Assembly (NCBI GenBank): GCA_934394435.1
Contig: CAKRRN010000005.1
Span: 22,853-86,852 of the forward strand
Source of the DNA: an uncultured Bacteroidaceae bacterium
GTDB taxonomy: Bacteria > Bacteroidota > Bacteroidia > Bacteroidales > Bacteroidaceae
Direction of reading: 5' to 3'
DNA length: 64,000 nucleotides
The notes beneath the pieces are model-generated. The model saw only the letters and a list, made by a program, of their open reading frames with translations, had not been told where the DNA came from and ran no database searches. Position 1 is the stretch's first letter, and each line of letters begins with the position of its first letter. Below, piece after piece: positions 45,381 to 52,123 of the stretch. The position numbers and the translations under genes were made by a program.

Positions 45381-46190
45381 ATGGCATCAAATGCACAAGT
45401 AGTACAAAAATTGCGTGATGTAAAGGACGCGCAAGTACAGGCTCTTATTGACACGGGATTTAAGGACCTCTCGACGTCGATGAGGGCGACGCTGTTTCCC
45501 GAGTACATTCAATGGGCTAACGGACTGCTGAGTATAGACTTGGCGGTGAACAGAAAGACGGACAACCAGGAGTTCTATTTTAAGATACTGGATGAGTCCA
45601 CAATAAACACATCGTCGGCAAATATATCCTCTGTCGTGACCAACGAATGGGCGCAGCTCTCTGCCGAAGAGCAGGGAAAGTTCCTTATCAGAGGCATCCG
45701 CATCCGTTCACATCATCAGTCTTTCGTGATGGCAGCAAACCGCTTTGCCAACAGTTCATGGGGAAGCGCGTCACTGACTGTAACGAAAACGCAACATACG
45801 GATGCACCAAAGGTGTATGCCGACTATGATGCCGAGGAATTGACGAGCGCAATCCTCACAGCTCATCAGACAGCCGGATATGAAGCTCCTGCTGCAAGAG
45901 CCGTGAGAGAATACAAGGCTTTCTTGAAAGAGGGTGGTGATGAGCAGGACGATAACAGCGTATGGAACCTGCCGACCATCAACCAGGCGTGGGAGATTTA
46001 CCGTTACCACATTGCTCTGCAGAACATTCTGACCGCAATGTGGGGTATTACCTTCAACTGGGGCGAGATACACACCTGTCAGTCGTACTCTGCAAGCAAT
46101 TTTTGGCGAGTTAATACGCAGTGTGGTTACGCTTGGTATGACTCAAGCAAATCCAACAATTATATCGTTGTGGCAATATCTAACAAATAA
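45381..46190 (+). CDS. Paralogue of the DGR target protein without a variable repeat
   Basis: 269 residues from the ATG at 45381; an in-frame TTG at 45339 is within the hairpin. The order of parts matches the DGR target at 46202: EWAQLSAEEQGKFLIRGIRI corresponds to EWNDLSSNSRYAYITLGVRI, and WNLPTINQAWEIYRY to YYLPSIAQMRTMTKY. The C-terminus (TCQSYSASNFWRVNTQCGYA) takes the place of the variable part but lacks any match to the template repeat. It is probably a fixed virion protein of the same C-type-lectin-like fold and may form a complex with the variable one. Confidence 0.65.
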   Translation: MASNAQVVQKLRDVKDAQVQALIDTGFKDLSTSMRATLFPEYIQWANGLLSIDLAVNRKTDNQEFYFKILDESTINTSSANISSVVTNEWAQLSAEEQGKFLIRGIRIRSHHQSFVMAANRFANSSWGSASLTVTKTQHTDAPKVYADYDAEELTSAILTAHQTAGYEAPAARAVREYKAFLKEGGDEQDDNSVWNLPTINQAWEIYRYHIALQNILTAMWGITFNWGEIHTCQSYSASNFWRVNTQCGYAWYDSSKSNNYIVVAISNK

Positions 46191-46201
46191 AAATAAAAAA
46201 T

Positions 46202-46978
46202 ATGACAGAAGCAGAGAAATCAGCTATCTTACTGAGAGTGAACAAAGAAAAGCAGATTGCAGCGTTGAAGAACGCAGGCATCGAGCTTGACATCGAGACC
46301 GCAACTGGAACGGACATTGCCAACGCAATGAAATGGGCTGGAGGATTGTTCGACCTTTGTGTGGCGGCATACCACAAAGCGACAAAGCAGCTTACGTTCT
46401 TTACTAAACAGGAATGGAACGACCTTTCATCAAATAGTCGCTACGCTTACATCACGCTTGGTGTCCGCATCCGCGCCTACTCCCATCAGTGGATTATCGG
46501 CAAGGAAAATATGCTGAATGACACAGGCGGAAATACGCACCAGTGGGCAGTACAGAACGGATGGAACATAGACGAGCTGAAAGACTACGGTAACCCCAAC
46601 GACGGAACAGTATGGGACGATTTCGATGGTGAGGGCAATACCGACAAGATTGTAGCCTACGCCAAAACTAACAACCGCTCGCATCCAGCCGCAGAGCGTG
46701 TTCGTGCCTACTCGCTATCTTCGGACGATCCTGCAGCCGGTAAATACTATCTGCCGTCTATTGCGCAAATGCGAACAATGACGAAGTACCGTGACGAGAT
46801 TGACGATATGATGACCCTTATCAGTGGTTCAACACTTATTAAGGATTGGTACTGGTCAAGTACCGAGTGCTCGTCGAGCTTCGCATGGTACGTGGGCGTT
46901 AGTGGCGGTTGCATCTACGGCTTCGGCAAGGCTAACGCGGGCAGGGTTCGTCCTTGTCTGAGTTGTGAAGCAATTTAA
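46202..46978 (+). CDS. DGR target protein 1 (variable, virion-associated type)
   Basis: 258 residues. A helical N-terminus (KSAILLRVNKEKQIAALKNA), a middle domain that matches the paralogue at 45381, and a C-terminal variable domain that starts after WYWSSTE (about residue 216) and ends in NRVRPCLSCEA-like sequence, here GRVRPCLSCEAI. The last 37 residues are encoded by VR1. The WxWSSTE...RxRPCLS pattern belongs to the C-type-lectin/formylglycine-enzyme-like fold of DGR targets. It lies just upstream of avd and the reverse transcriptase and just downstream of the fibre gene, so it probably tips the fibre and meets the host receptor. Confidence 0.85.
   Translation: MTEAEKSAILLRVNKEKQIAALKNAGIELDIETATGTDIANAMKWAGGLFDLCVAAYHKATKQLTFFTKQEWNDLSSNSRYAYITLGVRIRAYSHQWIIGKENMLNDTGGNTHQWAVQNGWNIDELKDYGNPNDGTVWDDFDGEGNTDKIVAYAKTNNRSHPAAERVRAYSLSSDDPAAGKYYLPSIAQMRTMTKYRDEIDDMMTLISGSTLIKDWYWSSTECSSSFAWYVGVSGGCIYGFGKANAGRVRPCLSCEAI
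46863..46973 (+). repeat. DGR variable repeat 1 (VR1)
   Basis: 111 bases matching the template repeat at 47703-47816. The differences lie at template adenines only (for example AAC to TAC, GGC, TTC and TGC). One AAC codon of the template is missing. The invariant 3' part (AGGGTTCGTCCTTGTCTGAG and on through GTTGTGAAGCAA) acts as the mutagenic homing boundary. Confidence 0.92.
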
Positions 46979-47026
46979 TCTCTTTGTCTCTTTGTCCCTT
47001 TGGCTCTTTGAAAACTCCCTCTCTTT

Positions 47027-47056
47027 CAGTGAGTTACCCGTTAGGGTGGCTCACTG
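47027..47056 (+). promoter_or_regulatory. Hairpin/cruciform downstream of VR1
   Basis: CAGTGAGTTACCC and GGGTGGCTCACTG form a 13-base-pair stem with two G-T pairs and a GTTA loop. It lies 54 bases after VR1. DGRs often need such a hairpin close behind the VR for homing. Between VR1 and the hairpin is a CTTTGTC-repeat tail also found after VR2. Confidence 0.75.
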
Positions 47057-47184
47057 TCTTTGAAGACGGAAGAAAAAGAATCAAAGAGGATGAAGAGAAA
47101 GAATGTTAATATAATTAGCAGTCGTTAAGAAAGCAACGCTATTGAATGATATAAATTATGTAAAATTTAATTCCAAATTACGAA

Positions 47185-47553
47185 ATGTTAAGTAAAGACT
47201 TGAAAATTTACAAAGATGTTCGTGCGCAGCTACTATGGCAGCAGAAGCGGAAAGTTAAATTCCCGAAAGACTATAAGTATGAGTTTGCGAACCAGATGTT
47301 TCTCACGCTTGTACATTGTCTCACTCTCATAAGACGCGCCAACTCAAATAAGCAGAGAAGGGTTCAGTATCTTGCCGAGTTGTTGGAGGAATTGGATGTG
47401 TATATGATGTATATCGGGTTGTGCGATGACCTGCACTTGTTGTCCAGAGAAAAGGAAATGCCAAAGGTGATTTTGGATTTGACGACTATAGCGCGTCAAG
47501 CGCAAGGTTGGTATAATGCATCACTAAAGGCGACAAATACTTATGGAGGATAG
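47185..47553 (+). CDS. avd: DGR accessory variability determinant
   Basis: 122 residues, all helical and basic (RAQLLWQQKRKVKFPKDYKY, NQMFLTLVHCLTLIRRANSN, AELLEELDVYMMYIGLCDDL). Size, helix pattern and place between a variable target and the reverse transcriptase fit Avd, a four-helix protein that forms a pentamer and binds the reverse transcriptase and template RNA. It overlaps the reverse transcriptase frame by 11 bases. Confidence 0.85.
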   Translation: MLSKDLKIYKDVRAQLLWQQKRKVKFPKDYKYEFANQMFLTLVHCLTLIRRANSNKQRRVQYLAELLEELDVYMMYIGLCDDLHLLSREKEMPKVILDLTTIARQAQGWYNASLKATNTYGG

Positions 47554-49078
47554 AAGCAAAGAGCAGAATACCCAGAGTTGTGAAGCGCATGTTCACTTCA
47601 CGAGTGAGGAATTATTAGATTTAATTGGCTCTCCCACCATTCCGGAACAGCGAACAGTCGTTGATTTCAGTGTGGTAAAGAATAAGGCAGCGGAGAGTGT
47701 TGCCGAGTACTCGTCGAACAACGCATGGAACGTGAACGTTAGTAACGGTAACATCAACAACAACAACAACAAGACTAACACGAACAGGGTTCGTCCTTGT
47801 CTGAGTTGTGAAGCAAATAATTCGATAATCTTCGACATACCCTTTAGTTCGATAGTGCTTGCTTTCTACGATTGCGAAATTAAGAAGAAAAGTACGAACA
47901 GCTACCAAAGGTTCCATATGCACAAAGAAGAAAGCCTTGTGGTCCTATGGCAGTCCATCGTGTATGGGCAATATGAAACCTCGATGGCTACTGTGTTCAT
48001 TATTGACTACCCGGTGCTTCGAGAGGTCTTTGCTGCAGCCTTCGTCGACAGAGTTGTTCATCATTATATATGTATGCGAATAAACCCGTTGTTTGAATCC
48101 ATGTTTGAGCAAATGGGAAATGTGTCTATGAATTGCCGAAAAGGCTACGGACAATTTGTAGCGCAAGAACGTGTCAAGAAGATGATGTACAACGTGTCCG
48201 AAGGCTACACAAAGGATTGTTGGATATACAAAGGTGACATCAAGTCTTTCTTCATGAGCATTGACCGAGATATTCTGTGGTCTTTGCTTGAGCCGTTTAT
48301 CAGAGCTAATTATAAAGGCGATGATTTGGAGTGCCTCATCTACTTAATGAGGATTACGTTATATGACAATCCTATCAACAACTGCCGTAAGTTGTCAGCA
48401 CCAGAGTTGTGGGAGGCGTTGCCGAAGAACAAGAGTTCTTTCTTTGCACCGAAAGGAAAGAGTTTGCAAATCGGGCGCTTTCCTTCGCAGCTTGAAGCCA
48501 ACTTTTATGCTGCTGTTATGGACTGGTTTATAATGTACATCCTCGGCTTTAAGGACTATGTGAGGTTTGTTGATGACTTTATCATTATGTCGCAAAATCG
48601 TGAATTGCTGATGTCGGCAGACAAGAAGATAGATGCTTTCTTACGACAGAAGCTGCTGATACAGCTTCACCCGATGAAGAAGTACTTCCAGCATTACACG
48701 AAAGGCGTGCTGTTTGTCGGTGCTATGATACTTCCTGGAAGAACATACATCAGCAACAGAACGCGAGCGCATCTGATTGACACGATATACAAGTATAACA
48801 AGCTGCTGAAGGAAGGAAAGGCCGAGAAGAACGCAGAACATTTCGTTCAATCGCTTAACTCATTCTTCGGCATGATGCGCCATCACAACTCCTACGGTGT
48901 GCGCCGGAAAGCTGTGAATAAGATAGATAGAGGTTGGTTTCAGTACTTTTACATACAAGGACACTTCGAGGTTTTCAAACTAAAGAAACAATACAAACCA
49001 GTCGAGCAGGTACGGCAAACAATGCGCAAGTGTGGCTCTGCGGTATTCCTCGACCAACTAATGTTAAATATAGCATGA
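47543..49078 (+). CDS. DGR reverse transcriptase with the template repeat inside its frame
   Basis: 511 residues. The reverse transcriptase domain starts near residue 95 (SSIVLAFYDCEIKKKSTNSY) and includes AAAFVDRVVHHYI, KGDIKSFFMSID (catalytic Asp), the DGR-specific IGRFPSQ (310-316) and the active site FVDDF (342-346). DGR enzymes copy template RNA with errors at adenine. Residues ~54-91 are encoded by the TR itself. There is no Met between the TR and the domain start, and the ATG at 47543 overlaps avd, so the frame is probably translated through the TR. A near-cognate start after the TR is the alternative. Confidence 0.92.
   Translation: MEDRSKEQNTQSCEAHVHFTSEELLDLIGSPTIPEQRTVVDFSVVKNKAAESVAEYSSNNAWNVNVSNGNINNNNNKTNTNRVRPCLSCEANNSIIFDIPFSSIVLAFYDCEIKKKSTNSYQRFHMHKEESLVVLWQSIVYGQYETSMATVFIIDYPVLREVFAAAFVDRVVHHYICMRINPLFESMFEQMGNVSMNCRKGYGQFVAQERVKKMMYNVSEGYTKDCWIYKGDIKSFFMSIDRDILWSLLEPFIRANYKGDDLECLIYLMRITLYDNPINNCRKLSAPELWEALPKNKSSFFAPKGKSLQIGRFPSQLEANFYAAVMDWFIMYILGFKDYVRFVDDFIIMSQNRELLMSADKKIDAFLRQKLLIQLHPMKKYFQHYTKGVLFVGAMILPGRTYISNRTRAHLIDTIYKYNKLLKEGKAEKNAEHFVQSLNSFFGMMRHHNSYGVRRKAVNKIDRGWFQYFYIQGHFEVFKLKKQYKPVEQVRQTMRKCGSAVFLDQLMLNIA
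47575..47586 (+). repeat. Partial copy of the TR 3' end
   Basis: GAGTTGTGAAGC here equals 47803-47814 in the TR and the same stretch in both VRs. It encodes QSCEA, compared with LSCEA in the TR. It could be a relic of a duplicated repeat or chance. Confidence 0.45.
47703..47816 (+). repeat. DGR template repeat (TR)
   Basis: 114 bases, read in the same frame as the VRs. It holds 13 AAC codons, five of them in a row. Adenine mutation of AAC can give 15 amino acids and no stop, the usual design of a TR. It matches VR2 over its full length and VR1 with one codon missing. Confidence 0.92.
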
Positions 49079-49317
49079 ACATAAATTTCGTACCACTACA
49101 ACAACTCCCCAACGGTCAGTGGCTTGCAACCTTTTGTCTTAATCACAGAAATGTGTTTACTGGCGAGGTTAGCCCACGCTACCATCAAGTGCAGTTTACT
49201 AATAAGCCGACGGTAGAAATGCTGAAGCGCAGGCTTCGCACATTTATATTGGCTTATCCGGATGAACTTGAATTCGATGTAGAAAAGTTTGATTTCTCAC
49301 CATATCTAATTTATTGA
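49075..49317 (+). CDS. Hypothetical protein after the reverse transcriptase
   Basis: 80 residues from the ATG that overlaps the reverse transcriptase stop (ATGA); a longer upstream frame is a shadow. Strand-rich (NFVPLQQLPNGQWLATFCLN, SPRYHQVQFTNKPTVEMLKR). The coupling suggests it is made with the DGR proteins, but no DGR role is known for such a protein. Confidence 0.5.
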   Translation: MNINFVPLQQLPNGQWLATFCLNHRNVFTGEVSPRYHQVQFTNKPTVEMLKRRLRTFILAYPDELEFDVEKFDFSPYLIY

Positions 49318-49320
49318 GCT

Positions 49321-49593
49321 ATGAAGAAGTTTTATAAGGAAATATCGGCATTACTGGAGTCCGTGCCGTCCGACAAGTACATGCACTACAATGTGTGTCT
49401 GCTTATCGCGTATGCTTTGATGCGCACACTACCGCTCCCTACATGGCTGCGATATGTGGTTGCTATGATTGTAACAGTCCTCGTCGGAGTAGGAAAAGAG
49501 GTCTATGACTACTTCGACTATGGTCTGTTTGACAAGAAGGATCTTCTTGCAGATTGCGTTGGAGCTGTAACTGGCGCAGCGCTCGGAATTTAG
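49321..49593 (+). CDS. Small YfiM/VanZ-like membrane protein
   Basis: 90 residues. The pattern SDKYMHYNVCLLIAYALM, then YVVAMIVTVLVGVGKEVYDY and DKKDLLADCVGAVTGAALGI fits DUF2279/YfiM-like proteins: a short His-containing helix, membrane helices with a KEVYD motif, and a Gly-rich C-terminal helix. It is probably in the inner membrane. Such genes are often near phage lysis modules. Confidence 0.6.
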   Translation: MKKFYKEISALLESVPSDKYMHYNVCLLIAYALMRTLPLPTWLRYVVAMIVTVLVGVGKEVYDYFDYGLFDKKDLLADCVGAVTGAALGI

Positions 49594-49663
49594 AAATACC
49601 TTTAGGAATGTGAATAACTATGGAGGTTTGCGGTTCGGGAGAATAGCACACCTTAAAAATTAT

Positions 49664-49744
49664 TGCAAATATGATAAATAAATAATATCTAAAACTTGCA
49701 TAAATGATAAATTATCACTATCTTTGCAATAGCAAATAAGATAA
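49664..49744 (+). promoter_or_regulatory. Repeated promoter/operator cassette, copy 8
   Basis: Motifs GCAAATATGATAA (49664-49676), GCATAAATGATAA (from 49698) and GCAAATAAGATAA (49732-49744). TTG at 49696-49698, 20 bases, TATCTTTG at 49719-49726. The leader differs from the shared one. It drives the membrane protein genes from 49772. Confidence 0.8.
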
Positions 49745-49771
49745 AAACAACAACTAAAAAGTAACTTTCGT

Positions 49772-49996
49772 ATGAAGAAGATAATGAAAACCTATTTTAG
49801 CGCAGATACTGTAAGTGCAGTATTCGCACTACTCGTGTTCGCATGTACAGTATTAGCACTCATATCGCACTTGCTAATCGGAGCAGGAGCCTTCGCATTT
49901 TTCGTGGAGCTTGTGTTGTGCGTTATGGGCTGGAACCTTGTTGCAGCCGTCTATGACGAAAACCGTAAAGAATTAATGAAATTCCGAGATAAATGA
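49772..49996 (+). CDS. Small membrane protein
   Basis: 74 residues with two hydrophobic helices (SAVFALLVFACTVLALISHL and AGAFAFFVELVLCVMGWNLV) and a charged C-terminus. It overlaps the next gene by 4 bases. The pair may act together in the membrane; superinfection exclusion is one option, without direct evidence. Confidence 0.55.
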   Translation: MKKIMKTYFSADTVSAVFALLVFACTVLALISHLLIGAGAFAFFVELVLCVMGWNLVAAVYDENRKELMKFRDK

Positions 49997-50232
49997 ATGT
50001 AATGGCAAACTTTTTATTGTACTTCCTGATGCTCTACCTTGTCGGTGGAGCATTGGCTTTATTGATTATGGTGTACCGATGTCGCAAGGCGTGGTCCGAA
50101 CTGGACAAGCCTGTTGCTTTCCGTAAGATGATGTTTGTGTCATTTTGGGTTAGCTGGTTCTACGTTATTGATGTCGTGTGCTATGTTGTGGGTAATTTTA
50201 TAAATAAACAAAACGAGAAACTTAAGAAATGA
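49993..50232 (+). CDS. Small membrane protein
   Basis: 79 residues. Two hydrophobic helices (FLLYFLMLYLVGGALALLIM and SFWVSWFYVIDVVCYVVG) with a basic loop (YRCRKAWSELDKP) between, and a lysine-rich end. A second ATG at 50002 is possible. It overlaps the genes on both sides. Confidence 0.55.
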   Translation: MNVMANFLLYFLMLYLVGGALALLIMVYRCRKAWSELDKPVAFRKMMFVSFWVSWFYVIDVVCYVVGNFINKQNEKLKK

Positions 50233-50378
50233 TAAACAGAATTAAATTGGCAGTGGCGGTTCTCTTTGCGAGACGCTCTGTAGTTATTATTGATGAAGGT
50301 GAAACCGCTGTTCAGTACACACAGGGTCTTGAAGACAACGAGGTGGCAGAACTTAAAGGTCTTGACTTTGTAGAGTAG
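50229..50378 (+). CDS. Short hypothetical protein
   Basis: 49 residues, coupled by ATGA to the membrane protein before it. A hydrophobic start (IKLAVAVLFARRSVVIID) is followed by an acidic end (NEVAELKGLDFVE). The coupling supports it being real. Confidence 0.45.
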   Translation: MINRIKLAVAVLFARRSVVIIDEGETAVQYTQGLEDNEVAELKGLDFVE

Positions 50379-50416
50379 TCGGCTTGGCTCACTGAACTTT
50401 AAAAAAGTGTTTTTAT

Positions 50417-50899
50417 ATGGTAAAGATTGACAGCGATTTATTCAGCAGAGACATCGACCTTGTAAAAGACGAGCTTAACAAAAGAAGTTGGCTTCCGTTT
50501 ATTACCAAGTCGATGGTTTTGCGTTTGTTCACAAACCTAACCAACAGATGGTTAGACACATACCGCAAACAGCGGCATGAGGATAGTGAAAAGGTGCTTC
50601 ATCGCATGAAAGAGCTTGAGAAACTTTATGAAGAGAGAGAGCAGCAGCGCGAAGAAGAGCTGCGCAATACACTCTATACTCTGAAAAAAGTTTTTGTGTC
50701 AAGTTCAAGCAAGGCTTTCTGTAAGGGAGTATGCAAGGAGCGTTCAAATTGGGACAATGGCTATGTTTGCTCATGCAACAGACATAGTCGTTATGTGAAA
50801 TCCATCGAAGTACAATTTGACTCCTATATGGAGAAAAACGTGGAACGAATTATTCAAGAATATAAAGACAGTCCGAAATGGAAAAATCAAAGCAAATAA
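50417..50899 (+). CDS. Hypothetical coiled-coil protein
   Basis: 160 residues, basic and helical; the centre (VLHRMKELEKLYEEREQQRE) is a coiled coil. A Cys-rich stretch (CKGVCKERSNWDNGYVCSCN) has four Cys that may bind a metal. It overlaps the dUTPase gene by 22 bases. Confidence 0.5.
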   Translation: MVKIDSDLFSRDIDLVKDELNKRSWLPFITKSMVLRLFTNLTNRWLDTYRKQRHEDSEKVLHRMKELEKLYEEREQQREEELRNTLYTLKKVFVSSSSKAFCKGVCKERSNWDNGYVCSCNRHSRYVKSIEVQFDSYMEKNVERIIQEYKDSPKWKNQSK

Positions 50900-51444
50900 T
50901 AAGTCCGCGAAATCAATTTAACTGGATGCCGGAGATTGAGTTAAAAGAACTGGGTGTCTGCAAGCATCCTAAGCCTGCCGACAAGACTTCTATCGGTTAC
51001 GACCTATATGTACCGAGGGGCATATTCATTGAGCCCCATTCGAGAACTATCGTACCGACAAATGTTTCACTGAACTTGCCTCTTTGCGTAGAAGCGAAAG
51101 TTGAGCCAAGAAGCGGCTTCTCTGCTAAAGGTATGGAAGGCTATGGTACTCGAAAGGTGTGGAAGCGTATTTTCGGCATCATACCTTGGCGTTTCACGGA
51201 GACTGGCGTTATGCGCTTCAATGCCGACGTTATTAACGGCAAGATAGACCCTGGGTATAAAGGAAATATCGGTGTTATCATAAAGAATGACGATGACCGA
51301 GGGTTTATCCTTAAAGAAGGCACACGAGTTGCACAGCTGACTTTCTATCGCACTCTTCACCCTCGTTTCAAGGTTGTGGAAGAGCTTTCGTGTAATGACA
51401 GAGGTGGTGGCTTCGGACATTCGGGCAGCTCAGATTCTAAGTAG
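50878..51444 (+). CDS. dut: dUTPase
   Basis: 188 residues with all five trimeric dUTPase motifs in order: TSIGYDLYV (1), EPRSGFSAKG (2), INGKIDPGYKGNIGVI (3, with the Tyr that holds the base), GTRVAQLTF (4) and RGGGFGHSGS (5). An insert of about 25 residues lies between motifs 2 and 3 (GYGTRKVWKRIFGIIPWRF). The enzyme turns dUTP into dUMP, keeping uracil out of phage DNA and feeding thymidylate synthesis. Confidence 0.92.
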   Translation: MEKSKQIISPRNQFNWMPEIELKELGVCKHPKPADKTSIGYDLYVPRGIFIEPHSRTIVPTNVSLNLPLCVEAKVEPRSGFSAKGMEGYGTRKVWKRIFGIIPWRFTETGVMRFNADVINGKIDPGYKGNIGVIIKNDDDRGFILKEGTRVAQLTFYRTLHPRFKVVEELSCNDRGGGFGHSGSSDSK

Positions 51445-51541
51445 CAAAGAGCTTTCTCATCTGACAAAGGAGTAGTATGACTGAACCGTGCTGTTCACCA
51501 TATTGCTCCTTATATTTTTTAATAAAAGGTGTATTTGTAGC

Positions 51542-51549
51542 TACCTTTG
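51542..51549 (+). promoter_or_regulatory. Possible lysis-operon promoter (-7 element)
   Basis: TACCTTTG fits TAnnTTTG and lies 17 bases before the holin ATG; the -33 region is a T-rich tract rather than TTG. It resembles the TACCTTTG before the head operon and lacks the 13-base operator, so it may be a late promoter. Confidence 0.45.
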
Positions 51550-51566
51550 AAGAAAAATCAAGCAGT

Positions 51567-52121
51567 ATGAACGTTATCCTCCAATACATCACGAGATTCC
51601 TGCGTAGTTACGACTATGCGAGCATTAAGGAGTTTGCGCTCTCCTTGTGTCCCTCATTCAAATATAACCTCCAAATGCCCACGTCTGTCATAAGCCTCAT
51701 CCTCGCTTTCTCAAGCAAGTATCTCGGTATCGGTCCTATCATTGTTCTTGCAATGTTTGTAGCTGTCATTACCGAGACGATTACTGGTATAAAGGCAAGC
51801 AAAACACTTGGAAAGAAGTTCGAGAGCTTCCGATTCAGCAGATGTGTTATCAAAGTAGCGATTTGGATGATATTGGTGTTTATTGCCAACTCGTTCGCTT
51901 TGGAGTGCGAGTCCAGGAGTGCTTGGATAGATGCCCTTGGAGCTGTGTTCTTCGATATAGTTAGGCTGTTTGTGCTTATCTATTTCGTAATAGAGTATTT
52001 TATCTCCATATTAGAAAATCTTGCTGTTATAGATGGCAGGCCCAAGACGGAGTTTACAGATGCCCTACAGGCTTTGTGGGAAACTGTTGTTGAACTTTGC
52101 AAATCTAAAATTTCAAAATAG
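51567..52121 (+). CDS. Phage holin (toxin secretion/holin family)
   Basis: 184 residues from the ATG at 51567. An ATG at 51477 is in frame but lies upstream of the -7 element. Membrane helices: SVISLILAFSSKYLGIGPII, LAMFVAVITETITGIKASKT, KVAIWMILVFIANSF and IVRLFVLIYFVIEYFISILE. The ITETITGIKASKT...FESFRFSRCVIK pattern marks the Cph1/toxin-secretion holin family. It lies in the same direction as the endolysin, with the SAM synthetase gene between them. Holins form inner-membrane pores that trigger lysis. Confidence 0.8.
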   Translation: MNVILQYITRFLRSYDYASIKEFALSLCPSFKYNLQMPTSVISLILAFSSKYLGIGPIIVLAMFVAVITETITGIKASKTLGKKFESFRFSRCVIKVAIWMILVFIANSFALECESRSAWIDALGAVFFDIVRLFVLIYFVIEYFISILENLAVIDGRPKTEFTDALQALWETVVELCKSKISK

Positions 52122-52123
52122 TT

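Noticed and set aside
46060..46190. A third variable repeat at the end of the paralogue gene
   Set aside because: The protein pattern is related, but the DNA has no stretch matching the TR and lacks the invariant CGTCCTTGTCTGAG end.
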